Assembly: GCF_014647075.1 (NCBI RefSeq)
Contig: NZ_BMOM01000018.1
Coordinates: 3,874 to 67,873 of the forward strand
Reading direction: 5' to 3'
Source: Deinococcus aerophilus
Lineage (GTDB): Bacteria > Deinococcota > Deinococci > Deinococcales > Deinococcaceae
Length of the DNA stretch: 64,000 nt
A model generated the notes under the pieces. That model had not been told where the DNA came from and did not search any database. It saw only the letters and a program-made list of their open reading frames with translations. Made by a program: the position numbers and the translations under genes. Shown here piece by piece: positions 1 through 9,896 of the stretch; position 1 is the first letter of the stretch; the number at the start of each line of letters is the position of its first letter.

Positions 1-107
1 GGCGCAGTCGGTGCCTGATGCCAGTCGGCACTCGGTCCCGGCCTCCACGAATCTATGGTTGGATCCAGCGCTGAGGCACAAGGTGAAATCCCTGATGGCT
101 TGACAGA

Positions 108-3100
108 TCAATGGGTTGCCTGATCCTCATCTGTGGGCAGAGAGGTCAGAACAGCCTGAATCCGCCTCGCTGCCTCGCTGGCGGAACCGATCCTCACGGA
201 TCCCTGGGCCGACTTCGGGCTTCCACTCCATGCCATCTGCGATTCTCGCTCACTCCGGCTCCGCTCCCAGACGCTTCCAGAAGCGGGCTGGGCCATAAAT
301 GCCGCAAGCGCCGCCGCACCAACTTCATCCCCGGCCACTTTCAAAGCGAGGACCCCGTACGGCAGCAACCACGTGAAGACCACAAGATTACGCGTCTCCC
401 AGGCTTCCGACAGGCTGGTCAATACTGCCACTGCTCCGTCTCTTCGCAGACCGTCCAGCAAGGACAGTCGGCCATGCACGCCGCGTGACAGCGTCCTCGC
501 GAACAACTCCCCACTGATCACGCTGCTCGCGAGCGTCTGTTCCACACGCGCCTTCAGCACTTCGAGATTGGGCTGTTCACGCTGCTGAAGCGCCAGTTCC
601 AACTCCACCAGACCCAGCACAGACGACACGATCGGCTCCTGTCCCTGCACCCCCAAAGCCTCAATCATGCCCAGCGCCTCGAGCAGAACGGTCCGTGACG
701 CCAGCAGGTCATTCTGCAGCATCCATTCCACGCTAATGCTGGACAGCAGCCAGATCACGTCCATTCCAGGTGGTACGTGCCCACCCGTGTACAACGCGTA
801 CGCCTCGCCATTACACCGCCTGGCCTCGTCAAAGGCCTCAAGCAGCGCCGAGGCCAGGCCCAGGTTGTTCAGCGTCCGCATCAGGCGTGTCGGGTCACCT
901 AACTCACGAGCGATGGTCTCCGCCTGGCGCAACACCTCCCGGCCCTCGGTCAGCATCAGCGCACGGACACACGCCTGTCCGTATCCATCCAGGGCACGCA
1001 GACGTAACAGCGGGTCCTCCTGGTCAGCCACCACGCTGAGCACTTCCTGGCCCAGTGCCAGTGCCCGGGGCACGTCGTTGGTGAACAGGGTAAGCCACGC
1101 GTATCCGATCATGAACGACGCACGCGCCTGCCGTGCCGGCGGCTCCTGCAGTTTGGGCAGCAGGGTTTCACAGAAGGCCAGACCGTCCTGGAAACGGCCC
1201 ATCAGCGGGTAGGACCACAGCACCGGTTCGGCCATCAGTGCGAGGTCCGCATACGCGCCCTGGGAGATCAGCCACTGCAGGGCCGCACGGATGTTCGCTT
1301 CCTCTTCACGCAGCAGCGTGACCAGCGCCGGAGACGCCGCGCCGCCCGCCTCATGGTTGAGGAGAGTGAGCCGCTCCCGGAAGTGGGTGGCGTGCCGGAC
1401 AGCCCATTCTCGTGCATCATCCGGAGCCAGCTTGCTGATCGCAAACGCCCGCACCAGCGGGTGAAACGAGGACCGGCCCCCGGGCAGGAGTGTGATCAGG
1501 GCTTTGGCCGTGAGCTCTTCGAGGGTATTCAGGGTGGCGCCCGCCACGACCCGGGCGGCTTCCCACCTGAACCCGCCCCGAAAGACAGTCAGGCGAGCGA
1601 GCACCTGTTGCTGCTCGGGGTTCAGGCGCTGCCAGGAGGCTTCCAGCGCACGGGCGAGGCTACGGTGCCGGCCCGGGAGGTCCACCATGGGAAAATCCAG
1701 GTGAAGGGCGTCGCGCTCAAGCTCGTCGGCCAGGGCTTCCAGGGGCAGCACGCCGGTCCACGCGGCCGAGAGTTCCACGCCGAGGGGAGACCCTCCCACG
1801 GCCAGACAGATGCGGCGGATCAGCGGACGGGTGTCCGCAGTCAGGACCAGAGGGCTCACCTGACTGGCGCGGCTGCGAAAGAGCCTCACCACATCCGCGC
1901 GGTCAAAGTCTTCATGGAGTGCCGTGGGAGCGGGCACGTCCATGCCGCCGACCATGATGACGTGTTCGTCCCGCACACGCAGGCGCTCACGGGAAGTCAC
2001 CAGAAAGGTGACGCCTGCACAGGACCTGGCAAGCTGCATCAGCAGGGGCGTGAAGGCAAGCAGGTCGTCATAGTTGTCCAGAATGACCAGCGTACGCCCC
2101 TCGCGCAGGAACTGACTCAAGGTTTGAAGGGCGTCGCGTTCGTTTGCCAGCGGTACTCCGAACGCTGCGGCGAGGCAGGCGGGCACCTCGGAGGCATGCG
2201 CGCAGTGCTCGAGGGCCACGAACAGCACCTTGTGGAATTCTCCACCGCCTGGCTCGGTCTGAAGGTCCTGAATCACCTGAAGGGCCAGACGGGTCTTGCC
2301 GATTCCACCCGGCCCGTGCAGGGTGATCAGGTGGCATCCGGGAGAGCGCAGCAGATGAAGGAGCCGCACGCGCTCGGCGCGTCTTCCGACAAAGCTGGTG
2401 GGAGCGGGAGGAGCGGGCGAGGAGGCGGTCACCGGCAGCGGTTGTTGCTGGAGGATCAGGTTGGGAAACTCTCCGTATTCGGCACGGTAGCGGTGGGTAA
2501 ATGCCTCGTGGAACAGGCGGGCGGCGGCGGTATGACCGGCATGTTCGTGGGCCAGCAGGAGGAGGCGTGCCCCTTCGGCCGAGAATGGATCGAGTTCCAG
2601 AAGACGTTCGGTCAGGTGAGCCGCGTCGGCCGGGCGACCGTTGCGCAGGGCTGCGCCAGCCAGAGCGAGTGCCCGGTCCAGATAAGAATGCGTGAGGTGC
2701 ATCTCCCAGCGGGATTGCCAGTCGTCCCAGGACGGACTGTCACGAATGGTTACCCCCGACAGAAAGGGGCCCCGCCACAGCGAGAGGAAAGTGTCCGGAT
2801 CCTCGGTCCCCAGCTGATGGGCATCAAGACTCATGGCACCGAGATCAGGGTGCAGGATGGTCCGGCCGGCGTAGAGGAGGGGAGGATCGCCGAGCAACTG
2901 CGTGAGGGTGCTGAGGACGGCGCGCAGGCTCTGTCGGGCGTGATGACGGTCGCGTTCCCACAGGATCGAGGCCAGTGTTTCACGCGGGGTGGGGCCATCA
3001 AGGGCAAGAATGGCGAGCAGGGCAATGGCCTTGTGCGAACGCAGATTCACGTCGGCGCCGTAGCGAAGCAGGCGGGGGGGGCCGAGAACAGCAAAGGACC

Positions 3101-3113
3101 AGGCTACCGTCAT
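108..3113 (-). CDS. SARP/AfsR-like transcriptional regulator with NB-ARC ATPase and TPR-like repeats
   Basis: About 1000 residues. The N-terminal ~230 residues look like an OmpR-type DNA-binding domain plus a bacterial transcriptional activation domain (SARP/BTAD layout, with an LLxLLALDGPxPRExLAxxLW-like stretch). An NB-ARC/STAND ATPase follows, with Walker A HGPGGIGKTR near residue 264 and Walker B TLVILDN near 344. The C-terminal ~450 residues are Ala/Leu-rich helical repeats of TPR type. Such proteins are cytoplasmic signal-sensing activators; the ligand and targets are unknown. ATG at 3113 is chosen because AGGTGG lies just upstream; a GTG at 3131 is also possible. It is monocistronic, with no recognisable target gene beside it. 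Confidence 0.85.
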   Translation of the reverse strand: MTVAWSFAVLGPPRLLRYGADVNLRSHKAIALLAILALDGPTPRETLASILWERDRHHARQSLRAVLSTLTQLLGDPPLLYAGRTILHPDLGAMSLDAHQLGTEDPDTFLSLWRGPFLSGVTIRDSPSWDDWQSRWEMHLTHSYLDRALALAGAALRNGRPADAAHLTERLLELDPFSAEGARLLLLAHEHAGHTAAARLFHEAFTHRYRAEYGEFPNLILQQQPLPVTASSPAPPAPTSFVGRRAERVRLLHLLRSPGCHLITLHGPGGIGKTRLALQVIQDLQTEPGGGEFHKVLFVALEHCAHASEVPACLAAAFGVPLANERDALQTLSQFLREGRTLVILDNYDDLLAFTPLLMQLARSCAGVTFLVTSRERLRVRDEHVIMVGGMDVPAPTALHEDFDRADVVRLFRSRASQVSPLVLTADTRPLIRRICLAVGGSPLGVELSAAWTGVLPLEALADELERDALHLDFPMVDLPGRHRSLARALEASWQRLNPEQQQVLARLTVFRGGFRWEAARVVAGATLNTLEELTAKALITLLPGGRSSFHPLVRAFAISKLAPDDAREWAVRHATHFRERLTLLNHEAGGAASPALVTLLREEEANIRAALQWLISQGAYADLALMAEPVLWSYPLMGRFQDGLAFCETLLPKLQEPPARQARASFMIGYAWLTLFTNDVPRALALGQEVLSVVADQEDPLLRLRALDGYGQACVRALMLTEGREVLRQAETIARELGDPTRLMRTLNNLGLASALLEAFDEARRCNGEAYALYTGGHVPPGMDVIWLLSSISVEWMLQNDLLASRTVLLEALGMIEALGVQGQEPIVSSVLGLVELELALQQREQPNLEVLKARVEQTLASSVISGELFARTLSRGVHGRLSLLDGLRRDGAVAVLTSLSEAWETRNLVVFTWLLPYGVLALKVAGDEVGAAALAAFMAQPASGSVWERSRSERESQMAWSGSPKSAQGSVRIGSASEAARRIQAVLTSLPTDEDQATH

Positions 3114-3149
3114 ATGTCCACCTGAAAGCACGGGCGTGGGGTGGGATGG

Positions 3150-3704
3150 TCCTGAATGAGGGGGGCTGGTTGGCAGACCACCACACGATGTCCGCGCTGT
3201 TTGAATTCTATCTGGGCCGGCTGCCCGGTGGCGAATAGCGCCGTTAATGGGTACGGCAGACTTTGTGCTGGGCAGAGACGCAGAATGGACGGCGATTCAA
3301 CGGCGGCGTCCTGTTTTGACAGTGGGATCATGGGGCAATCCACCCAGGCTGGGCAGAACAACCTGATCAAGCCTCACCCGGAGCGGCGAGATCATCGAAA
3401 ACAACGTCGTGACGGCATCGGCGGAGCAGCAGGGCGGCAACGTGCATCTGTACAGCCCGGGGAGGATGAAACACCAAAGCGGCGTAGACCGCTGGCGTGG
3501 GCAGCACTGGTCCTTACCAGACCGTCTCCCACGGCTGGGTCCACCCTCTCCAGCGCGAGCGTGATGGGAAATTTGGTCACCGGGAACGGCAGCGTGTTCA
3601 ACGGGAAGACGGGCACGTATGCCCAACTGGGCGGTAATACTCCCGGAAATATGTACAACAAGTCCGGAGTCCTGTTGCCGGCAGTCAACGGATGCAGGCG
3701 GTAA
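3150..3704 (+). pseudogene. Possible degraded ORF, surface or pilus-type remnant
   Basis: The stretch between the SARP gene and the hairpin at 3863 has no convincing intact gene. Two short peptides look protein-like but lie in different frames: one around 3385-3460 (IIENNVVTASAEQQGGNVHL) and one at about 3562-3700 (GNLVTGNGSVFNGKTGTY, ending in NGCRR). The frame change suggests a decayed secreted or minor-pilin-type gene. I do not recognise the family. It could also be noncoding sequence with chance open frames. Confidence 0.25.
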
Positions 3705-3862
3705 TGCTCTGCCCTCTTAGCGAGGCCGATCCCCCTGAGCCGAACATTGCGAGCTGCAAGCAGGCCGTGGCTGTCTCGAGGACAGGAAATGTCCCGCTCA
3801 ATCAGTACCTTTCGCGGGGCAAGGCCGCTGCGCCACAGGTGGACAGACAGCCGTTGAAATGG

Positions 3863-3892
3863 GAGCAGGGGGACCGGTCGGTCCCCCTGCTC
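3863..3892 (+). terminator. Strong hairpin, probable terminator
   Basis: A perfect 13-bp stem (GAGCAGGGGGACC pairing with GGTCCCCCTGCTC) encloses a 4-base loop and is followed by TTCCTTCGG on the plus strand. It would end plus-strand transcripts from the decayed region upstream and separate them from the convergent small secreted-protein gene. Confidence 0.6.
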
Positions 3893-3997
3893 TTCCTTCG
3901 GTTCGTGGTGGCGAACCTCACATCATTTTCCATTTCCTGAGGTGACGGTGTGCGGCTGTGCTGAGGCGTTTAAATACGGAAACAGCTCCTGACAACG

Positions 3998-4414
3998 TTA
4001 TTTTTCAGCCTGTTCAAGTCCCACGACCATCGCCTGTACGGTGTAGCTGTAGCCCGTGGCGGGATTGGTCAGGATGAGGCGGCCCATCTGGCGAACGTCC
4101 TGCATCCTGTCGGTGCGGGTGATTTTCAGACCGACCACGCCCTCAGTCTTGCCGGGGCGCAGGCTGACCTTGACATTGCTGGGCAGATCCTCTGCCTTCA
4201 CGACCAAGCGATGGGGATCACCCAGGGCGGCCATCACTTCAACCGGCAGGGCCAGTCCCTGCCAGGCACACTCGGTGTACAGCTGCTCATAGACCAGTGC
4301 ATCTCCGTCTCTGGTGTTGGCCACCACCACCGCCTGCGGTACCGAGTCGGCAAGACTTGAGTTCATTCCATTCAAAGTGGTCAGGGCCAGCAGAAGAATC
4401 AGCATCTTTTTCAT
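3998..4414 (-). CDS. Small secreted protein, paralogue of 7799..8206
   Basis: 138 residues. There is a clear signal peptide (MKKMLILLLALTTL, cleavage probably after a Ser/Ala-rich stretch near residue 22), so the product is exported. The mature part matches the protein at 7799..8206 along its length: a DG...Y..LYTE..W..LA.P segment, a (L)PSNV.(L)S(V/L) segment, an R.DRM.(D)V segment and a terminal VVG. The spacing is conserved at low overall identity. The function is not known. ATG at 4414 has AGGAG upstream. It stands alone between gene-poor stretches. Confidence 0.75.
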   Translation of the reverse strand: MKKMLILLLALTTLNGMNSSLADSVPQAVVVANTRDGDALVYEQLYTECAWQGLALPVEVMAALGDPHRLVVKAEDLPSNVKVSLRPGKTEGVVGLKITRTDRMQDVRQMGRLILTNPATGYSYTVQAMVVGLEQAEK

Positions 4415-5423
4415 GGCGGTGCTCCTGATGAGTCAGAGGCGAGATGAACTCATGCCGCACTTGACAAACGCCCGAATGCGCACCTTATAGGCACTCACCT
4501 CCCCCTTTCAGGAGAGCGGACACAGGAGCGCCAGGGCCGATCCTTGAACGCGCAACACTGTTTCCGGCATCGGTGCTGTGGAGGTAGGCAAGAAGTATGA
4601 AAAGCGAACCGTTGGGTCTGGGCGGGCGTATTCTCCGCAACCACTCGGGCGGCCTTGCCACAGGGGCAGTCCCGGTGACTGTAGAGGTGGACCTTACGGA
4701 GGGGAGAAGTGGTGCTGAGGGTGTCGAACAAACTGTAAAAATGCTGGATCTGGGCACAGCGCTACCCACAGCCAGCCCGGGCGAATTGGCGCCATAGAGT
4801 TGCGTCAGGGAAGTCTCTGGTGCTGAATTGCTTTTGAGGCGACTCAGGTTCATCGTCGTGATGTGCACGGGCGAACCTGTTGTGAACACAGGCGGGCTTG
4901 AAGAAAACACTGGGTAGGCCATGAGATTCCTCAAAGGGCAAATGAACTAAAGCGTTCCACCTATGGGCTTGGCTGAGGGGAGGGGCAATGCCCCCTGAAA
5001 TCACAGGTAACGGGAGCTTCGTTGCGTCAGGGTCCTCGCCGGGAGGTTGGGGGGCGGGCGGCAAATACCTCTGCCGCTTTCGCGCGCAGAGCTGTGGAGC
5101 TTTATAGCCTCGGCTTCTCACCACTCCTGCAAGAACCGAAAGTCATCAAAGGGGGGAGGATGTGGCACTACCCTGTGAGGCCAGCGGTCACGTCCGGGAC
5201 ATCCCTGCGGCTCTTTTGCACGAGGGCTGTACGGGGATGGACAGGACCGAAAGCAGGAGCGTTGATTGGGTGAGGAAATGGGCTTGCAGGGTCAAGAACG
5301 GTGAGATGAGGCAATGGTACAGATCCCACCGTGAAAAAAGCGTGATTTACCGCGAAGGGAATGGATGCCCGGCTCCCGATCTTTCTGGACTTTGATGTCT
5401 CAGGAGTTGGGGATGGGACCTTT
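4415..5423. other. Gene-poor stretch, nothing recognised
   Basis: About 1 kb without a supportable gene. Open frames exist on both strands but have arginine/proline-rich compositions typical of frame shadows in GC-rich DNA, lack good ribosome sites and resemble no family I know. The IS remnant follows directly, so the stretch may be decayed mobile DNA. Confidence 0.4.
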
Positions 5424-5678
5424 CAAGCAGAACTGGCCCATCTGCGGGCCAGGGGCAGGATGACCCGCAAGGGAGATTGCTGGGTTAACGCCGTGGTGGA
5501 AAGCCTTTCTGGCTTCCTGAAACAAAACCTGCTGGAGGACACCAGCTTTGAGGACCGAACCGTTGCTGGGCAAGCCGTGTTCGAGGTCATCGGGATACTC
5601 TGGAATGGTCGGCACCATCACTCGACTTCTGGGGGCTGGATGGCCCGCGAATTCGAACGCCAACCTACAGCCGCCTGA
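5424..5678 (+). pseudogene. IS3-family transposase (OrfB) C-terminal fragment
   Basis: The frame encodes the C-terminal signature of IS3-family integrase-type transposases: MTRKGDCW.NAV.ES...LKQ, then an R...(A)..VFE.I...WN..HHHS segment. The usual form is SRKGDCWDNAxxESFFxTLK followed by FEYIExxYNxxRxHS. The final catalytic Glu (ES) is present, but the conserved Asp before Asn-Ala is Val. The N-terminal DD residues, OrfA and both IS ends are missing. It is a dead fragment, so IS3 elements once moved in this replicon. Confidence 0.75.
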
Positions 5679-5773
5679 CCACCACGCAGCATCAGAGCAG
5701 GCCCAGGCTGCTGCGTCGTTCGGGCAACAGGCAGGATTCCTGACCAAGCCGAGGAGTCCACGCCCCTTGTGTC

Positions 5774-6523
5774 TTAGGGCCGGGCGCTTCGCCGCCGCCG
5801 GCTCCGCTGGGGGGTTCTGGCCGGTATGACGGCGGCCCCCTGCGTCCGGTGGGCCAGCCAGATGGTGTGGTGCGCCCCCTTGCCGGGCCGGGCACGCACC
5901 GTGCGCACGTCGACCCGGAAGCCTGCCTGCCGGAGGCGCCGGGTAAAGCGCTCGTCCGGTGTGGCAGACCAGACCGCCAGCACGCCGCCAGGCCGCAGGG
6001 TCCGCTGCGTGGCCGCCAGTCCGTGTGGCGAGTACAGCCAGTTGTTGCCGTGGTGCGTCATGCCCTCGGGGCCGTTGTCCACGTCCAGCAGCACGGCGTC
6101 ATAGGCGGCGTGCCCTTGCCGCAGCAGCTCGGCCACGTCGCCGACATGGACCTGGGTGCGGGGGTCTTTCAGTGGAAAGGCGGCGCACTCGCCCAGTGGG
6201 CCCCGGTTCCACTCCACGACCTCGGGTACCAGCTCGGCCACCGTGACCACGCCGTCCGGTCCCAGCGCCTTCAGGGCCGCGGCGAGCGTAAAGCCCATGC
6301 CCAGGCCCCCCACGAGCACACGCGGCGCCGGGCGCTCCGCGATCACCGCGCAGCCCAGCTCGGCCAGCGCGTCCTCGGAGGCGTGCATGCGGCTGTTCAT
6401 CAGCTCGCTGATGTAACCCGAGATCTGAATGGAGAACTCCAGCTGGTCGCCACGGCGGTACAGACACAGGTCCTGCTGGGTGCCGGGAATGGCCGCGCGG
6501 GCCAGCGGAACCCAGGGAATCAT
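5774..6523 (-). CDS. Spermidine synthase-like SAM-binding protein
   Basis: 249 residues with the fold signature of the spermidine synthase / class I methyltransferase group. A glycine-rich motif (VLVGGLGMGFTLAAAL) lies near residues 69-84, an acidic strand end (VAELVPEVVEW) follows, and an acidic motif (DAVLLDVDNGPEG) lies near 140. True spermidine synthases are longer and have a putrescine/dcSAM gate that I cannot identify here, so the substrate is open. The C-terminal ~20 residues are Arg-rich. It is cytoplasmic and monocistronic. ATG at 6523 was chosen as the first Met before the conserved part. Confidence 0.7.
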   Translation of the reverse strand: MIPWVPLARAAIPGTQQDLCLYRRGDQLEFSIQISGYISELMNSRMHASEDALAELGCAVIAERPAPRVLVGGLGMGFTLAAALKALGPDGVVTVAELVPEVVEWNRGPLGECAAFPLKDPRTQVHVGDVAELLRQGHAAYDAVLLDVDNGPEGMTHHGNNWLYSPHGLAATQRTLRPGGVLAVWSATPDERFTRRLRQAGFRVDVRTVRARPGKGAHHTIWLAHRTQGAAVIPARTPQRSRRRRSARP

Positions 6524-7110
6524 GCGGGGTCCAGTGGAGGGCAGACCCCTTGAGGACGGGCGGAGGGGAGACGGACGGTATTCGGAGACAGGCCGAGGAG
6601 CAGGGGTCGCGCAAGCATCAGCTGACTCTAGCGGCCCCCGGCAGCCTCCAACAGGTCATCCCGCAGGTTCGTGGGGGAAGGTGCCCGCGCAGGCCACGGA
6701 TGGGTGCGTCCTGACTGTCTGACCGGCAGACACCCCTGAGCCTCTACCGCGTGAATCTGCCCCGGTGCTTCCTGGGTGGGCAGGCTGGCCCGGCACAGTC
6801 TCCCGCTTAGGCGTCATGGTCTTTGGCGGCCCACCATCGCGATCCGCTCCTTCGTCTGCTCAGCGAAGAGACGTCTCCTGTGGGGAGGTCACCCATCGAC
6901 AACGGTTCGGCATGGTGGGCCGTCGGTACACCCGCACAGGCGGTCTGAAACGTCATGCAGAGAAAGTCGGGGCTGAGGTGATGACAGCGCCGCTTACAGT
7001 GGTTGGGAAGACGAACGCAGCGCGGCGGCTGTGAAACTCCGGGGACAGGCCGCCGGGACTCATGACCCGCCGGCGCTTCCCCTGCTCCCGGCACCAGCTC
7101 AGGAGGGCCC
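6524..7110. other. Intergenic stretch, nothing recognised
   Basis: Nearly 600 bases between the spermidine-synthase-like gene and a plus-strand hypothetical gene. Short frames on either strand have no ribosome site or family resemblance. The end of the stretch supplies the AGGAGGG ribosome site for the gene at 7111. Confidence 0.4.
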
Positions 7111-7695
7111 ATGCTCGTTCACGTTCTGTACGCCGCCCATCCGCCGCAGTGCTCCTTCGAGCTGACGCTGGAGCAGCTCACGCGGCGGGATACCCGCTTC
7201 GGAGCGCTGCCCGCCCTGCAACGGCGCGGCGTGCTGGAACAGGTTGTCCAGGACAGCGCCGATCTGCAGCAGGCCCACCTGCGGCTGAAGATGGGTCCCC
7301 AGGTCTGGCACGGCACCCCCGGCGCCCTCGATGAGGACGGCTCGGGCCGCGTCTCCGCCGGGCACGGCTGGAGTGAACAGGAGCTGGAGTTCGCGCTGGG
7401 GCTGAATCTTGTGGAGGCCGAGCGGCACGCTGTCTCTGTTTCCGAGCTGACCGGGGTCCTGCAGGCCTGGCCCCACGGCACCGTCTACGTGTTCGGGGCC
7501 GGTTCGGGCGCTGGGGAGGACACGCTGCAGCGCCGCTTCAATCTCACAAGCTTCACCGACCGGCTGGAGCTGGAGTTTCTGGCGCAGTCGGGATTTGCGG
7601 AGCTGGGCGTGCTGCGTGCCCACCGGATTGGTGGGGAGGGACGGCCACACATCCTGCGCGCCGGGAATTCAGCGGCCCATGGAGGGCCGGTCTGA
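7111..7695 (+). CDS. Hypothetical protein, 194 residues
   Basis: An open frame with a strong AGGAGGGCCC ribosome site directly before the ATG and codon use like its neighbours. The protein is soluble, has no signal peptide or membrane segment, is rich in Leu/Glu/Gln, and has a central GxExxLEFALGLNLVEAERHAVS region. I recognise no catalytic motif or family. It converges with the small secreted-protein gene downstream, with a hairpin at 7700-7718 between them. Confidence 0.6.
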   Translation: MLVHVLYAAHPPQCSFELTLEQLTRRDTRFGALPALQRRGVLEQVVQDSADLQQAHLRLKMGPQVWHGTPGALDEDGSGRVSAGHGWSEQELEFALGLNLVEAERHAVSVSELTGVLQAWPHGTVYVFGAGSGAGEDTLQRRFNLTSFTDRLELEFLAQSGFAELGVLRAHRIGGEGRPHILRAGNSAAHGGPV

Positions 7696-7699
7696 AGCG

Positions 7700-7718
7700 G
7701 TCCAGCAAAGCGCTGGAC
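7700..7718. terminator. Hairpin between convergent genes
   Basis: A 7-bp stem (GTCCAGC/GCTGGAC) with a 5-base loop lies just after the stop of the plus-strand gene. It could serve either strand. No U-run is obvious. Confidence 0.35.
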
Positions 7719-7798
7719 GGGCTGTCCGGGCACCGGGGCGACGGGTGTGGAGTGGCAACCCGCCACGTTGGTTGCTGTTGACCGCGGTCGGGGGCCGC

Positions 7799-8206
7799 TT
7801 ACTCGTTGTAGGCGGCGCCGACCACGGGGATGCTCAGGGTGGTCAGGGTCTGGTCGCCGGATTTCAGGGCAAGGATCGCGGTGTCATGTACCCCCATGCG
7901 GTCATCGTCACGGCTGACCGTGACGTCCAGCAACAGCAGGTCACCTACCTGACTGACGCCGTCCAGGGTAATGGTCGTGCCTTCGGGCAGACCGCTGACG
8001 GACAGACTGACATTGCTGGGCACGCTGCCGCCCACGTCGCTGAGCGGCACGGCCAGCGACATCCACGAACTCTCGGTGTACAGCACGTTGTAGATCTGCC
8101 CATCGCCCATGGCGACCACCGGATAGACGGTGGAGGCAGAGGCGGCGAGAGCGGGGCTCGCGGCGAGGCTCAGGGCAGTCAGCAGGCTCAGGATAGAAGG
8201 GCGCAT
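7799..8206 (-). CDS. Small secreted protein, paralogue of 3998..4414
   Basis: 135 residues starting at the ATG at 8206, which has GAGGAGAACACC upstream; the frame is open further but without support. There is a classic signal peptide with Ala-X-Ala cleavage (SPALAA, near residue 22). The mature domain shares the pattern DG..YNVLYTESSW.SLAVPL, VPSNVSLSVSGLPEGTTI and R.DDRM.V with the protein 3.4 kb away, so the two are probably diverged copies. It is predicted to act outside the cytoplasmic membrane. The function is unknown. Confidence 0.75.
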   Translation of the reverse strand: MRPSILSLLTALSLAASPALAASASTVYPVVAMGDGQIYNVLYTESSWMSLAVPLSDVGGSVPSNVSLSVSGLPEGTTITLDGVSQVGDLLLLDVTVSRDDDRMGVHDTAILALKSGDQTLTTLSIPVVGAAYNE

Positions 8207-8601
8207 GGTGTTCTCCTCGTGGGCGGGGGCCGGGGTGGCCCGGGGGGTTCCGTCCTGTCCCAGAGGGTGCGCCCGCACGGCGCAGAACCGGTGCACGGTT
8301 CATGCACGAATGCCGCAGACGCTTCCTCAGGCGCGGGCCGCTGCCCCTCGCTGCCGGCGTCCAGCGGCCCCCACCTTTTCCCGTCTTTCCTGCCGCCCGC
8401 TCCGGTCTATCCGGTCGTCAGCAGCGTCCACCCCGTCCATGCCCGGCCCCCCCGTAGATGAGCATGACAAGCCGCCGCCGCCCCCAGGAGATCGGGCGGC
8501 GGCGCACCGTGGAGACGGTCAGTCCGGTCAGGGCCACGGCCAGATCCACCAGCGGCCCGCCAGACCCAGGATCAGGCCTGCAGCGCGTTTCTGCCGTTCG
8601 G
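8207..8601. other. Intergenic stretch
   Basis: About 400 bases upstream of the secreted-protein gene and downstream of the antiporter gene, both on the minus strand. It must hold the promoter of the secreted-protein gene. No clear -10/-35 pair, hairpin or small gene was picked out. Confidence 0.35.
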
Positions 8602-9873
8602 TCACGCCGCTTCCGCGGTGTCCCCGCCGCTGGCCCGCGCGGCGAGTCGTCCCACCGTCAGGCCCTGCACGATGATGGAAAAGACCACCACCACGTAGGT
8701 CATGACCAGAAACAGGTCGCGTTCAGGGCCGGCGGGTACCGTGAAGGCCAGGGCCACACTGATCGCTCCGCGCAGCCCGCCCCAGACCATCAGGCGGCGG
8801 GTGTAGGGACTGAAGTCGCGCCGCCGTCCCAGCACCAGGACCGGCAACTGCACACTGATCGTGCGGATCAGCAGCACCAGCGGAATGGTGATCAGGCCCA
8901 GCAGCAGCGACTGCCCGCTGAAGCGCACCACCACGACCTCCAGCGCGAGCAGCGCGAACAGAAAGATGTTCAGCAGCTCATCGGCCAGGTGCCAGAAGCC
9001 CTCGTATCGCTCACGCGAGGACAGGCCCTCGGGGCGGCGGTCGGCCAGCGAGCCGATCAGCAGCCCGGCGGCCACGGCGGCCAGCGGCGCCGAGACATGC
9101 AGGTTGGCGGCCACAGCGGTGCAGGCCAGGACCACGCCCAGCGTGACCAGCACCTCCACCACGAAATCGCCAACCGAGCGCAGGGCCAGCCAGCCCACCC
9201 AGCCCAGCGTGAGTCCCAGCGCCAGCCCGCCCAGTGCCTCCTGGGCGAAGAAGAGCGCCACCCCGCCCACGTCCATCGCTGGTCCGTGGGCTTCTCCACC
9301 CCCGGCGGCGGCGATGCCCGCCAGCACGGCGAAGGCCACCACGCCCACGCCGTCGTTGAACAGGCTCTCGCCGGCCACCAGCGTCTCGATGCGTTTGGGC
9401 ACGCCCGCCTGCTTGAGCATGCCCAGCACCGCCACCGGATCGGTGGGACTGATCAGCGCGCCGAACAGCAGGCAGTACACGAACGACACCTCGATCCCGA
9501 ACAGCCCCAGCAGCGCGTAGGTGGCTCCGCCCACCAGCGCAATCGAGATGGCGGTGGACAGCAGTGCAAAGGTCAGCACCGGGCCGCGCAGGTTCCACAG
9601 CGCGTGCGAGTTGACGCCCAGCGCCCCGGCGAACAGCAGGAAGGACAGCACGCCCTCGAACACGAAATCATTGAACTCGATGCCGCGCACCAGGGTCACG
9701 GCTTCCCGCGCGAACGGCACGTCCAGACTGACCAGCCCGAAGATGATCAGGCTCACGCCCAGGCCACCTACCGTCACGCCGATCGAGGCGGGGAGCTTCC
9801 AGTACCGAGCGTTGACAAAGGCCAGGGCGGCGGTCACGCAGACCAGCAGGGTGGCGAGTTCAAGAATTTGCAT
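8602..9873 (-). CDS. Na+(K+)/H+ antiporter, CPA1/NhaP type
   Basis: 423 residues with 12 or so hydrophobic segments. The CPA1 signature is clear: FEGVLSFLLFAGAL in helix 3, ISPTDPVAVLGMLK near residue 145, GESLFNDGVGVVAF near 170 (the ion-binding ND pair), and GLRGAISVALAF near 370. Located in the inner membrane, it exchanges protons for monovalent cations in pH and salt balance. ATG at 9873 is preferred: AGGAGACCTCC precedes it, and the sequence upstream in the same frame is unrelated. There is no C-terminal regulatory domain, unlike the second antiporter at 13473. Confidence 0.9.
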   Translation of the reverse strand: MQILELATLLVCVTAALAFVNARYWKLPASIGVTVGGLGVSLIIFGLVSLDVPFAREAVTLVRGIEFNDFVFEGVLSFLLFAGALGVNSHALWNLRGPVLTFALLSTAISIALVGGATYALLGLFGIEVSFVYCLLFGALISPTDPVAVLGMLKQAGVPKRIETLVAGESLFNDGVGVVAFAVLAGIAAAGGGEAHGPAMDVGGVALFFAQEALGGLALGLTLGWVGWLALRSVGDFVVEVLVTLGVVLACTAVAANLHVSAPLAAVAAGLLIGSLADRRPEGLSSRERYEGFWHLADELLNIFLFALLALEVVVVRFSGQSLLLGLITIPLVLLIRTISVQLPVLVLGRRRDFSPYTRRLMVWGGLRGAISVALAFTVPAGPERDLFLVMTYVVVVFSIIVQGLTVGRLAARASGGDTAEAA

Positions 9874-9896
9874 GGAGGTCTCCTGGATCATGGTCT

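Noticed and set aside
4485..4934. 149-codon minus-strand frame
   Set aside because: Ser/Pro/Arg-rich, no ribosome site, no family resemblance.
6765..7034. 89-codon frame before the hypothetical gene
   Set aside because: No ribosome site and composition unlike a real protein.
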